DNA of 64,000 bases from JAOUGY01 sp963792365 (GTDB lineage Bacteria; Actinomycetota; Acidimicrobiia; Spongiisociales; ZC4RG35), in contig CAWBVW010000010.1 in NCBI GenBank assembly GCA_963792365.1, positions 162,927-226,926 of the forward strand, in the 5' to 3' direction. The notes beneath the pieces are model-generated. The model was not told where the DNA came from. It worked only from the letters and a program-made list of their open reading frames with translations, and made no database searches. This document shows, in pieces, positions 8,706-17,243 of the stretch; within the stretch, counting starts at the first letter, position 1, and each line of letters begins with the position of its first letter. Position numbers and translations under genes: made by a program.

Positions 8706-9061
8706 CGGAGCCGCGAACAGCGGTCCGCGACCTCGCCTTCGGGATCACGGTGGCGGCGGCGCTGATCGGTCTCGCGTTCTTTGCATCGTTCGGGGTGGTC
8801 GAGGCAGCGACGCTCGCAACCACCGTCATCGTCCTGATCTGGGTTGCCACGGTGGACGCCGCTCGACTCGTCGACGAACGCGGCCGGCCGGCACTGATGC
8901 TCTTCGGTCTGGGAGCGGTGGGCGTCGCGCTCATCTTCACCGCCGCCACCCTGATAAGCACGGTCACCGAATATCTCGCACTGGCAGTGGCGGTGTCGGC
9001 ATACATCGTTGGAATGGTGCGTGCGATTCGGGTTGGATGGGCAAAGTCGGAAGGAAGGTGA
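8702..9061 (+). CDS. Small membrane protein in the pnt operon
   Basis: A protein of 119 residues with about four hydrophobic segments and a basic tail. I do not recognise a family. The GTG start overlaps the pntB stop by four bases and the stop is directly followed by the ATG of the nitroreductase, so it is translated from the pnt transcript. A structural or accessory role near the transhydrogenase is possible but not shown by sequence. Confidence 0.7.
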   Translation: MTEPRTAVRDLAFGITVAAALIGLAFFASFGVVEAATLATTVIVLIWVATVDAARLVDERGRPALMLFGLGAVGVALIFTAATLISTVTEYLALAVAVSAYIVGMVRAIRVGWAKSEGR

Positions 9062-9700
9062 ATGGAGTTCTCCGAGGTCGTCAGGCAACGCAGGATGGTC
9101 CGGCGCTACCGCCCGGAACCGATCGACCCCGAAGCACTCGACCGGATAATCGAAGCCGGGATCTCGGCACCATCAGCCGGGTTCAGCCAAGGTCAGAGCT
9201 TCGTGGTGGTTTCGGACCCGGCGACGAGGCATCGGATCGCATCGCTGGCCGGTGAACCCGACCGGGTGGCCAGAGGGTTCGATCCATGGCTCTCCTCGGC
9301 TCCGGTCCACATCGTGGTTTGTGCTTCCGAGCAGCGGTATCTCGACCGGTATGCGGAGCCGGACAAGGCCTCGGCATCCGACCCGACAGACGACTGGTCG
9401 ATACCGTATTGGTGGCTCGACGCCGGCGCCTCGTTCATGGCAATCCTGCTCGCCGTCGTCGACGAAGGCCTCGCCGCAGGATTCCTCGGGGCACATGCGA
9501 TTCCTGGCCTCGACCAATGCGTGGGTCTTCCGCCCACGGAGCGCGCAGTCGGCGTGATCACGGTCGGACGCCCCGCACCTGATCGTCGATCGGGATCACT
9601 CGAACGTGGCCGACGCCCTCGTTCCGACGTCCTTCATTGGAATCGGTGGGGCGGCGCCGAATCCGAAACATGTAACACACCGCCGGCCGAGGCGACCTGA
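9062..9700 (+). CDS. Nitroreductase-family flavoprotein
   Basis: A protein of 212 residues with the usual FMN-dependent nitroreductase opening EFSEVVRQRRMVRRYRPEPI, then IIEAGISAPSAGFSQGQSFVVV and the mid-domain WWLDAGASFMAILLAV. Members reduce nitro compounds, quinones or other acceptors with NAD(P)H. The gene begins at the base after the preceding stop, as the last member of the pnt operon, so it may draw on NADPH made by the transhydrogenase. The last 40 residues are Arg-rich and polar and look unlike the family core. Confidence 0.82.
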   Translation: MEFSEVVRQRRMVRRYRPEPIDPEALDRIIEAGISAPSAGFSQGQSFVVVSDPATRHRIASLAGEPDRVARGFDPWLSSAPVHIVVCASEQRYLDRYAEPDKASASDPTDDWSIPYWWLDAGASFMAILLAVVDEGLAAGFLGAHAIPGLDQCVGLPPTERAVGVITVGRPAPDRRSGSLERGRRPRSDVLHWNRWGGAESETCNTPPAEAT

Positions 9701-9709
9701 CCTTTGAAG

Positions 9710-10570
9710 ATGCGAGATCCATTCGACGACCTTCGTTCCTATGCGGCCCGCCTCGAAGCCGAGGTGCCGGTCGAGCGCGCCCGGGCCAGGGCAAGAGCGG
9801 CGATCAACTCCACGCCCCCACGCCGACGTCGCATGGCTGTGGTCGCTTCCGCAGCGATCGGATTCATGGGCATCTCGAATGTCGCACTCGCCGCCGTGTC
9901 GAACCCGGCCATTCCGGGCGACGCTCTCTACGGCATCGACCGGGCATACGAGCGAATCGGCGAATTGCTCGGCATTGGCGGAGAGCATCGCTTGGAGCGG
10001 TTGAACGAGGCCGCATCGGTGGTGGCGCTCGGCGACGAGGAGACTGCGCTGTCGCTGGTCCAGGAGGCGCTCACCGGTCTCGTCGACCAAGACGTCGACA
10101 CCGCCCGGGCCATGCTGTCCGAGCTGGAACGCGGGGCCGACGTGGAAGCCCTCCACCAGCAGATCCAGGAGATGATCGACATCGCCCGGGACACAGCCGA
10201 TGCAGCAGGGTCCACCGAGATGCGGGAGGCCGCCGAGCGTGCTGCTGCCTCGGGTCTCGATGTGGCAGAGGTCGCCCGCACCATTCGCGACACCATCGAT
10301 CTTCCCGATGCCGCCTCCCAGGATCACCCCGGAGACGCAGCGGACGGCCGCGGACCACCAGAAGATGCCGGTCCGCCCGATCATTCGAACGCTCCGGCGG
10401 ACGCAGGTCCGCCGGAAGATGCCGGCAAGGCAGGGGATGCGACGCCGCCGGCCAACGGTCCGCCCTCGGATGCAGGTTCTTCTGCAGGGGGCGGACCGCC
10501 GGCGTCGTCACCTTCCGACACCCGGCCTGCCAACAACGGAAACAACGGCTCCGCAGAGCCCACCCCGTAA
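9710..10570 (+). CDS. DUF5667-like membrane-anchored protein with Pro/Asp repeat tail
   Basis: A 286-residue protein. A basic N-terminus is followed by one membrane segment (about 40-60), then an extracytoplasmic helical domain with the block AAVSNPAIPGDALYGIDRAYERIGE and Glu/Ala-rich helices. This matches the pattern of DUF5667 proteins that accompany ECF sigma factors in actinobacteria and Chloroflexi. The last 85 residues are low complexity with recurring GPPEDAG-type units. A TTG at 9704 is an alternative start two codons upstream. The sigma-factor gene begins nine bases after its stop, so the pair is probably an operon and this protein may modulate the sigma factor; that role is inference. 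Confidence 0.65.
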   Translation: MRDPFDDLRSYAARLEAEVPVERARARARAAINSTPPRRRRMAVVASAAIGFMGISNVALAAVSNPAIPGDALYGIDRAYERIGELLGIGGEHRLERLNEAASVVALGDEETALSLVQEALTGLVDQDVDTARAMLSELERGADVEALHQQIQEMIDIARDTADAAGSTEMREAAERAAASGLDVAEVARTIRDTIDLPDAASQDHPGDAADGRGPPEDAGPPDHSNAPADAGPPEDAGKAGDATPPANGPPSDAGSSAGGGPPASSPSDTRPANNGNNGSAEPTP

Positions 10571-10579
10571 GCTCGCTCG

Positions 10580-11158
10580 ATGGGCTCAATCCGAGAAGGG
10601 GACGGACCACCTTCGCGCCCGGGATGGCCGCCGGATCCCATCCACATCGAAAACGCACGAGACGGCGACACAGATGCACTCGGCGCCATCCTCGCAATCG
10701 GGTACCCCAAGCTCGTTGCCTTCTACCGGGGCATGGGAATTCGATGGGCGGACTCCGAGGAGCTCGCATCGGAGGCGCTCGAGGGCATGGTCAAGGGCAT
10801 CGGCCGTCTTCGGGAACCTGCCGCATTCGAGGGCTGGTTCTGGACGATCGCCCGAAATCGCATGCGCTCGAAGTTCCGCCGGCAGCGTAGGGTCGAGCGA
10901 GAGCTCGAGTACGGGCCCGTGGACGACCCGGCGGACCTGGCCACGAGGGTCGACGAGCACTCCGCGGTGCGGCAGGCCATGGCGCAACTCGGTGAACGAG
11001 ACCGCGAGATCCTCTGGCTGCGCGAGGTCGAGGGCCTGAGCCACGAGGAGATCGGCGGTCGGTTGTCGATGGCCACCGGGGCGACGAGAGTCGCTGCGCT
11101 GCGTGCGCGTCGCCGGTTGGAGGAGGCCTACGCTCGGCTCCACCCGGAGCCAGATTGA
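10580..11158 (+). CDS. ECF-type RNA polymerase sigma factor
   Basis: A protein of 192 residues with sigma region 2 (about 35-95; LVAFYRGMGIRWADSEELASEAL and FEGWFWTIARNRMRSKFRRQ) and region 4 (about 135-185; MAQLGERDREILWLREVEGLSHEEIG then a helix-turn-helix). Extracytoplasmic function sigma factors redirect RNA polymerase to stress or envelope genes. No classical zinc anti-sigma gene lies beside it; the upstream membrane-anchored DUF5667-like protein is the likely partner. Its stop overlaps the TTG start of the methyltransferase gene. Confidence 0.87.
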   Translation: MGSIREGDGPPSRPGWPPDPIHIENARDGDTDALGAILAIGYPKLVAFYRGMGIRWADSEELASEALEGMVKGIGRLREPAAFEGWFWTIARNRMRSKFRRQRRVERELEYGPVDDPADLATRVDEHSAVRQAMAQLGERDREILWLREVEGLSHEEIGGRLSMATGATRVAALRARRRLEEAYARLHPEPD

Positions 11159-11949
11159 TCACCTCGACCCAGAATCCGACGATCAAGCGACTGGTGCGGC
11201 TGCGTGAGCGGCGGCACCGTGACGAGAGCGGACGATTCCTCATCGAAGGCTATCGAGAGCTCTGGCGAGCCGTCACGGCCGGCATTTCGATCGAGACGTT
11301 GTATGTCAGCCAGGAGTTGTTCCTCGGCGACAACGAGCAGAGCCTGATCGACGCCTGTCGAGAGGCAGGTGCCGCAGTCGTCGAAGTCGCGGAGCAGCCG
11401 TTCCGGAAGGCCTCGTATCGTGACCGCCCCGAGGGACTTCTGGCCGAAGGCGTGCAGTTCGACACCGCCATCGACCGGCTCGACCTCCGGGATTCACCAT
11501 TCCTGCTCGTGGTGGAGGGTATCGAGAAGCCCGGCAACCTCGGCACGATGCTCCGCACCGCCGATGCGGCCGGCTGTTCTGGCGTCGTCGTGTGTGATCC
11601 GGCCACAGACCCGTTCAATCCCAACGTGGTACGTGCCTCGCTCGGCACACTGTTCACCGTCCCGCTCGCGATCACGACAGCGGCCACTGCCATCGCCGCC
11701 TTCGGCAAGGCGGGGGTGCGGTCGGTGGCGACCACTCCCGACACGTCGGCAGAGCTGTACGACATCGACCTGACTGGACCGCTGGCCTTGGTGATCGGAG
11801 CCGAGCAGTACGGGCTCTCGGACACCTGGCTGGGTCGAGCCGACATGCGCGCCCGGATCCCGATGGCGGGTTCGGCGGACTCGCTCAATGCGGCGATGGC
11901 CGCAGGGATTGTCCTGTTCGAGGCGGTCCGACAGCGACGTCACAGCTGA
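11155..11949 (+). CDS. TrmH/SpoU-family RNA 2'-O-methyltransferase
   Basis: A 264-residue SPOUT methyltransferase. The N-terminal third is the RNA substrate-binding domain (SGRFLIEGYRELWRAV); the C-terminal two thirds form the knotted SAM-binding domain with VVEGIEKPGNLGTMLRTADAAG, PFNPNVVRASLGTLFTVP, LVIGAEQYGLSDTWL and SLNAAMAAGIVLFEAVRQR. These are motifs 1-3 of the family. It probably methylates rRNA ribose at one nucleotide; the site cannot be told from sequence. The TTG start is accepted because it overlaps the upstream stop and homology starts at once. Confidence 0.9.
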   Translation: MITSTQNPTIKRLVRLRERRHRDESGRFLIEGYRELWRAVTAGISIETLYVSQELFLGDNEQSLIDACREAGAAVVEVAEQPFRKASYRDRPEGLLAEGVQFDTAIDRLDLRDSPFLLVVEGIEKPGNLGTMLRTADAAGCSGVVVCDPATDPFNPNVVRASLGTLFTVPLAITTAATAIAAFGKAGVRSVATTPDTSAELYDIDLTGPLALVIGAEQYGLSDTWLGRADMRARIPMAGSADSLNAAMAAGIVLFEAVRQRRHS

Positions 11950-12008
11950 GCGTCCGGTGCATCGCAGAGAAGCAGGTACGATCGCCCGACCCGAGAGACC
12001 CACGGACC

Positions 12009-12242
12009 ATGGATTCGACTGCAACCTACCGGTGCGCCCACTGCGGCAACCGAACCCGCTTCGACGTGGTCGACAGCGTTCGTCGAAGGCGCTACCTCCA
12101 CTACACCCTCGGAGGCGAAGCGTCGGTGGACGAGGAAGAGATCATGGAGGCAACGATCGAGAAGGTCGTCTGCCGATGGTGCGACCGAGCCGACGGCATC
12201 GAGGTCAACCCGCCGCCGCCGGGCACACCCACTGAGACGTGA
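12009..12242 (+). CDS. Small zinc-ribbon protein
   Basis: A protein of 77 residues with two CxxC knuckles: YRCAHCGNRTRFD near the N-terminus and VVCRWCDRADGIE near residue 57. They would bind one zinc ion. The segment between is acidic (EASVDEEEIMEA). It resembles small actinobacterial zinc-ribbon proteins of unknown function. It lies 100 bases upstream of the LexA-controlled exonuclease gene but outside that promoter. Confidence 0.65.
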   Translation: MDSTATYRCAHCGNRTRFDVVDSVRRRRYLHYTLGGEASVDEEEIMEATIEKVVCRWCDRADGIEVNPPPPGTPTET

Positions 12243-12305
12243 TCGTCGGAGAGCACGTCTCCGAGTCGCCGAGAACCCCCTTGCACAGGCTCCGCCCCAC
12301 GATCG

Positions 12306-12341
12306 TTGAATCGAACATATGTTCGATCTATTGTGCAGGCG
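12306..12341 (+). promoter_or_regulatory. LexA (SOS) box inside a -35/-10 promoter
   Basis: TCGAACATATGTTCGA at 12311-12326 is a perfect 16-bp palindrome and an exact match to the TCGAAC-N4-GTTCGA LexA site of mycobacteria and other actinobacteria. It sits between TTGAAT (12306-12311, -35) and TATTGT (12329-12334, -10) with a 17-base spacer. Transcription would begin at about 12341, directly at the ATG at 12342. LexA bound here would block RNA polymerase. Confidence 0.88.
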
Positions 12342-13967
12342 ATGGTCGCCAGTCCGCAACGCAGCTTCGACGATCTCGGCACGCCGCTCTTCGACGTCGA
12401 GTTCTGCGTGGTGGACCTCGAGACGACGGGTGGATCACCGCGCGACTGCGGCATCACCGAGATCGGAGCCGTAAAGGTCCGAGGCGGCGAGGTCACCGGC
12501 ACCTTCCAGACGCTCGTGAATCCCGGTCTGGCGATCCCTCCATTCATAACCATCTTGACCGGCATCACTCAGTCGATGGTGATCGAGGCACCACCGATCG
12601 AGGAGGCCCTCCCCAGCTTCCTCGAGTTCTGTCGTGGCAGCGTCATCGTGGGTCACAACGTCCGCTTCGATCTGTCGTTTCTGAATTCCGCCGCCGAGTC
12701 TCTGGGCTATCCACGTCTATCCAATCGCTCCGTCGACACGGCAGCTCTCGCCCGCAGGCTGGTTCGGTCGGAGGTGCGCAACCTCAAGCTCGGGACGCTG
12801 GCGGCATACTTCCGCTCACCGGTCACTCCCAACCACCGTGCATACGAAGACGCCACCGCCACCATGCACGTCCTCCATGGCCTGTTGGAACGAGTCGGGA
12901 ATCTCGGTGTCACCGCTCTCGACGACCTGCTCATCCTTCCCACGGCGAAGGGCTCATCCGACTACCGCAAGATCGAGCTCGCCATGGGACTCCCCCGCTC
13001 CCCCGGTGTCTACCTCTTCAAGGATCGCAACGGGAACATCTTCTATGTGGGCAAGGCAAAGAATCTCAGGACCCGCGTGATGTCGTACTTCCACGGAGAC
13101 GGCCGGCGATCGGTCACCACCATGTTGCGCGAGCTCGAGACGATCGAGCATGTCGCCTGTACCACCGAACTAGAGGCGTCGATCACCGAACTCCGGTTGA
13201 TCCACGCACACCGTCCCCGACACAACCGGGCATCGAAACCCTCGAAGGCAAATCACTGGGTGACCCTGACGAACGAGCCGTTCCCACGCCTGTCGCTGAC
13301 CCGCACTCTTCACCCGAACGCGCCGATGGTCCTCGGTCCGTTCCGGAATCGGCGGACCGCCGAACAGGTGATGTATGCCATCTGGGATGCCGTGCCGATT
13401 CGGAGATGTACGGGGCGGGCCGGGTCACGGGCTTCGACCTGCGCACCGGCCCAGCTGGGTGTGTCCATGTGTCCGTGCGATGGCACGCTCGATCCCGACG
13501 TGTATCAGGTCGTAGTCGACCGCCTGGTGGCGGCCGTGAACAACGATCCATCCCTCCTGCTGGTTCCGCTCGAGCAACGTATGGTCGAGCACGCACGGCA
13601 GCAACGGTTCGAGGAAGCCGGCTGGCTCCGGGATCGTCATCGAGCGCTGGCCCGAGCCATCGAGCGACGCCTCCGATGGAACGCGCTCGCCGCGGCCGGA
13701 CGAGTGGTGGTGGAACGGTCGAACGGAGACACGGCGGTCATCGATCAAGGGCGGTACGTCGAGGGCTGGAACACGGGTGCGCAGCATCCGCTGCTGCCGC
13801 CCCCCGAACTGGCGGACCTCCCGCCCGTCCCTCCGTCGGTGGCGGTGGCGGCCGAGGCCGAACTGATCTGGAAGTGGATCTCAGAACCCGACTGTCGGAT
13901 CGTAGACACGACGGCCGGACTCACCCTGCCGGCGAAGCGGGTGGACGCGCTCCAGGCGGCCGTGTGA
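12342..13967 (+). CDS. DEDDh 3'-5' exonuclease fused to UvrC-like GIY-YIG protein
   Basis: A 541-residue fusion known from actinobacteria. Residues 15-185 are a DnaQ-like exonuclease with all acidic motifs: VVDLETTGG, HNVRFDLSFL and HRAYEDATA (DEDDh). Residues 205-300 are a GIY-YIG domain (GVYLFKDRNGNIFYVGKAKNLRTRV), followed by a UvrC-like middle with VLGPFRNRRTAEQVM, a Cys cluster (CAPAQLGVSMCPC) and an UvrB-contact-like helix (QQRFEEAGWLRDR). It lacks the UvrC C-terminal RNase H-like domain. A role in DNA repair fits the LexA box directly upstream. The start is the ATG at 12342: the upstream in-frame TTG at 12306 lies inside the promoter. Confidence 0.88.
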   Translation: MVASPQRSFDDLGTPLFDVEFCVVDLETTGGSPRDCGITEIGAVKVRGGEVTGTFQTLVNPGLAIPPFITILTGITQSMVIEAPPIEEALPSFLEFCRGSVIVGHNVRFDLSFLNSAAESLGYPRLSNRSVDTAALARRLVRSEVRNLKLGTLAAYFRSPVTPNHRAYEDATATMHVLHGLLERVGNLGVTALDDLLILPTAKGSSDYRKIELAMGLPRSPGVYLFKDRNGNIFYVGKAKNLRTRVMSYFHGDGRRSVTTMLRELETIEHVACTTELEASITELRLIHAHRPRHNRASKPSKANHWVTLTNEPFPRLSLTRTLHPNAPMVLGPFRNRRTAEQVMYAIWDAVPIRRCTGRAGSRASTCAPAQLGVSMCPCDGTLDPDVYQVVVDRLVAAVNNDPSLLLVPLEQRMVEHARQQRFEEAGWLRDRHRALARAIERRLRWNALAAAGRVVVERSNGDTAVIDQGRYVEGWNTGAQHPLLPPPELADLPPVPPSVAVAAEAELIWKWISEPDCRIVDTTAGLTLPAKRVDALQAAV

Positions 13968-14079
13968 TCCGCCGGGTGGGCGTAACGCTCGACACGGCGC
14001 AGCACGTGTGTCGCCGGGTGGTTCGGCCGGTTGATGGCGTCGCCTTCGGATGTGCGGGTCTAGCGTCTGGGACTGAGGC

Positions 14080-14272
14080 ATGAGTGAGCAGGGTTGGCCT
14101 GAGTTTCTCGGTGCGGATGGCGTCGGGGACTGGGTCGTGTTGCACGGCGGCGCAACGGCCGTGTTCGAGGTCGGGTCCCTCGTCGATACAGCGCGGTCGG
14201 CAGAAGCCGCGGACTCGCAAGGCGCTGGCCAAAGACCTGACCGACATCGCAGCCGCCGAGGGATCACCCTGA
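14080..14272 (+). pseudogene. Remnant of a 4a-hydroxytetrahydrobiopterin dehydratase-like gene
   Basis: The ATG at 14080 begins a frame whose first 43 residues (FLGADGVGDWVVLHGGATAV, then FEVGSLVDTARSAEA) resemble the N-terminus of actinobacterial pterin carbinolamine dehydratase-like proteins. After that the match stops, and a short piece in another frame near 14200-14270 (RKALAKDLTDIAAAEG) resembles the family's C-terminal helix. The pattern suggests an internal deletion plus a frameshift. The family assignment is from memory of the motif and is moderately sure; a short live gene is less likely. Confidence 0.42.
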
Positions 14273-14512
14273 GAACACTGCACTTGTCCTCGGTCCCCGA
14301 TTACGAGCGCCGAGGTGCCTGATAGGTGCTGGAGGTGCTGCGGAACCTCTTGTTCCGTGGTGTTGCAGGAGGCCCGTTCGGGGCACTCCGCGAAACGCTC
14401 ATTCGCGATCGATATTCGGCGATCTGTGCAGAGCTGTGCCCGATGTGGTGCCGGCTCTTTGATCGCTCAGAGCCCAATCCAATCGATTCTTCGTCGTCAG
14501 AGGCCGGCAGTT

Positions 14513-15730
14513 TCAGGCGTTGGGGATGAGGAGCACCTGTCGACGCAGGCTGATGCTTCGATCATATCCGCCGAGCACGAGGACACCCCCATCGCCAATC
14601 GTGGTGGTGGTAGCGAACGAGCCCTGCGATCCGAGATCCTCGAGAACCATCGAGGTCTGAGTGACCAGGTCAATGCTCTCGATCGTTTGCCCACCGCCAC
14701 CAACGATGACATGGTCGCCGTCCACCACTACAGCACCCCCTGGGAGCTTGTATCGAGGCTCAACAAGATCGGGTCCTGGCGTGAAGGTTCCGGATACCGG
14801 GTCGTAGATCTCTGTCGTTGCCAGGATTTCGAGGTCGTCGGTGGTGCCCCCGATCACCAGCACCGATCCGTCAGGGAGCAGGACCGAGAAGTGCTTGAAT
14901 CGTCGGCCGATCATCAGGCCGGTCGCAGACCAAGAGTTGGACGACTCATCGTAGATCCATGCGCCGTCGGTGCCTTCGCCACCTTCGAGCTGCCCGCCGG
15001 TGACCAGCACTCGCCCGTCTGCCAGTGTGACCGCATCCATTGCGTGGAGAGCAACCGGGAGAGGTTTCGCCTCCGTGACCGATCCCGAGGACACATCTAC
15101 GATCTCGGCCGATCGGGTGTAGGTCCGTCGGGCAATCCAGCCTCCGACGACAAGGACCCGATCTCCGGCGAGCAACGCTGAGGCGTGTCCCCCGCGGCGT
15201 TGGTTGAGGTCGTCCAGTCGTCGGATCCCTCCGGAGTGAGCCTCGTATAGCTCGACCGAGGACAGCGGCGGTTCACCCTCACCTGCATACCCACCTATCA
15301 GAACGACGTTGCCATCGCCAAGGGCGTGGGCCGTGTGTCCGTCCCGCGGACCGGAGAGATCTGGACCCCGGACCACGGAGGCGCCGTCACTTGCCACGAT
15401 AAACGTCTCAGTAGTTGCGACCGAGCAACCGTCGCTCACGCAACCCCCAGCCACCAGCACTTCTCCCGTCAATAGTGTTGTGGCCGTGTGGGCTGCTCTT
15501 CCGGACAGCTCATCGAATGACACAGGAGACGCGCCAATGACTGTCGACTCAGAGGAATCACGCTCTACCAAAGAGCTCATGGGTGCGTCGGGGGAATCAA
15601 CCCCACCAGACGTGCTGACTGATGCGGAAGTCGTAGCTGCCACCACAGATTCACCGGGTTGCCCGCCACCGGTTGTGCAGCCGGCCACGAACACAACACT
15701 CAGAAGCGAAACACCCACACTCGACTTCAT
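14513..15730 (-). CDS. Kelch-repeat beta-propeller lipoprotein
   Basis: A lipoprotein of 405 residues. The N-terminus MKSSVGVSLLSVVFVAGC is a lipid-attachment signal with the lipobox ending at Cys18. After a Ser/Thr/Val-rich linker there are about seven kelch-type repeats, each ending in a strand such as EVLVAGGC, NVVLIGGYA, RVLVVGGW, RVLVTGG, SVLVIGGT, HVIVGGG or VLVLGGY. This predicts a seven-bladed propeller on the outer face of the membrane. I chose the ATG at 15730 because the lipobox signal starts there. Ligand and function are unknown; no operon partner is adjacent. Confidence 0.72.
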   Translation of the reverse strand: MKSSVGVSLLSVVFVAGCTTGGGQPGESVVAATTSASVSTSGGVDSPDAPMSSLVERDSSESTVIGASPVSFDELSGRAAHTATTLLTGEVLVAGGCVSDGCSVATTETFIVASDGASVVRGPDLSGPRDGHTAHALGDGNVVLIGGYAGEGEPPLSSVELYEAHSGGIRRLDDLNQRRGGHASALLAGDRVLVVGGWIARRTYTRSAEIVDVSSGSVTEAKPLPVALHAMDAVTLADGRVLVTGGQLEGGEGTDGAWIYDESSNSWSATGLMIGRRFKHFSVLLPDGSVLVIGGTTDDLEILATTEIYDPVSGTFTPGPDLVEPRYKLPGGAVVVDGDHVIVGGGGQTIESIDLVTQTSMVLEDLGSQGSFATTTTIGDGGVLVLGGYDRSISLRRQVLLIPNA

Positions 15731-16010
15731 CGACCGAGAGTACACATCCCACGAATCCCGACACAGGTAACCGAATAGCCACGGGAACGCGACGCTCCCC
15801 GACGCTCGCACCCTGGCATGAATCCGAGACGAAACGCAGAATCGAGCCATCCCGACGACAACGACGTCACTGGGGGTGTTCGGAAACCCGAGCGCACGAC
15901 GTGCCCAGGTGGCGGATGGTCGACGGCAGAGTGCGCCACTCGGAGCGGGCCAGGTCGTGCCTTCGCTGGAACCTCCTCGGCAGACGAAGAACCCCCTCGT
16001 ATCTCCGAAC
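15731..16010. other. Intergenic space, no gene seen
   Basis: These 280 bases between the kelch lipoprotein start and the alanine dehydrogenase stop contain no frame with convincing coding character on either strand and no clear hairpin terminator. They must hold the lipoprotein promoter, but I cannot assign it. Confidence 0.5.
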
Positions 16011-17129
16011 TCAGCCGGCGATGGCCTCCGCCGGAGGGATGTAGTCGTAGCCGAGCGTCTCGGCGACGTGCGGCTCGGTCACGTGCCCCCCGATCACATT
16101 GAGACCGGCGAGGAGGTGGGGATCGGCGGCCATGGCCGCCGCCGCTCCATGGTCCGCCAGCGCAAGCACGAAAGGCAGGGTGGCGTTGTTGAGTGCATAC
16201 GTCGAGGTCTTGGGGACGGCCCCGGGCATGTTCGCCACGCAGTAGTGCACGACACCGTCGACCACGTACGTCGGGTCGCCATGGGTGGTAGGACGCGAGG
16301 TCTCGAAACACCCACCCTGGTCGATCGCGACGTCGACGAGCACCGCCCCCGGGCGCATGGCGCCCACCATTTCCCCAGAGACCAGCTTCGGAGCCGTGGC
16401 GCCAGGGACCAACACCGCCCCGATCACGAGGTCGGCGCCCACGACCAACTCCGCCAACGCCGCGCTCGTCGAGTACACGGTCGTCAACGACGAGTCGAAC
16501 CGGTGGGCGAGACGGTTCAACACCTCGACGCTCTTGTCGAGCACGGTGACATCCCCTCCGAGCCCGACGGCCATCTCGATGGCGTTCTCACCGACGACGC
16601 CACCACCGATGACCACCACCTTGGCCGGCGGCACACCGGGCACACCGCCGATCAGCAGACCCGCGCCCCCCTGTGCCGCTTCCAGCGAGTGAGCCCCGGC
16701 CTGAATCGACATCCGCCCTGCGACCTGTGACATCGGCGCCAGCAGTGGCAGTCCTCCGTTCGACGACGTGACGGTCTCGTATGCGATGCAAGTCGCCCCG
16801 GAATCCACGAGATCGCTCGTCTGAGCGGGATCGGGGGCGAGATGAAGGTACGTGAAGAGCACCTGTCCTTCCCTGAGCATTGCCCGCTCGGCCGCCTGCG
16901 GTTCCTTGACCTTCACGATCATGTCGGCCCGGTCGAAGACCGCCTCGGCGGTCTCGAGGACCTCGGCCCCGGCCTCGCCGTACACCTCGTCGACCGCTCC
17001 GATGCCGACGCCTGCGTCCTTCTCGACGACGACGTGGTGTCCATGTACAACCAACTCGTGGACGCTGGTCGGCGTCAATCCCACCCTCAGCTCGGCCTGC
17101 TTGACCTCTTTGGGGACACCGACGATCAC
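16011..17129 (-). CDS. ald: Alanine dehydrogenase
   Basis: A 372-residue enzyme of normal length that interconverts L-alanine and pyruvate plus ammonia with NAD. It shows VIVGVPKEVKQAELRVGLTP at the N-terminus (with the pyruvate-binding Arg), the catalytic-region HLAPD and the Rossmann motif VVVIGGGVVGENAIEMA, then DVAIDQGGCFETSRPTTH and NMPGAVPKTSTYALNNAT. I start at the GTG at 17129: it has an AGGAGA ribosome-binding site seven bases upstream. It may serve ammonium assimilation or NADH balance, as in mycobacteria. Confidence 0.95.
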   Translation of the reverse strand: MIVGVPKEVKQAELRVGLTPTSVHELVVHGHHVVVEKDAGVGIGAVDEVYGEAGAEVLETAEAVFDRADMIVKVKEPQAAERAMLREGQVLFTYLHLAPDPAQTSDLVDSGATCIAYETVTSSNGGLPLLAPMSQVAGRMSIQAGAHSLEAAQGGAGLLIGGVPGVPPAKVVVIGGGVVGENAIEMAVGLGGDVTVLDKSVEVLNRLAHRFDSSLTTVYSTSAALAELVVGADLVIGAVLVPGATAPKLVSGEMVGAMRPGAVLVDVAIDQGGCFETSRPTTHGDPTYVVDGVVHYCVANMPGAVPKTSTYALNNATLPFVLALADHGAAAAMAADPHLLAGLNVIGGHVTEPHVAETLGYDYIPPAEAIAG

Positions 17130-17243
17130 CTTGTGCTCTCCTAGCGACGACAACCGGGGAATCTACCTCGTAGCGGCGGCGGCGGAAGGATCCGATGCTC
17201 CGCCACCGGCCGCCGGAGCCGACGCCGCTTCTAGGATCACGGC

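Noticed and set aside
12239..14083. A 614-codon plus-strand frame over the exonuclease gene
   Set aside because: Arg-rich shadow in another frame of the DEDDh/GIY-YIG protein.
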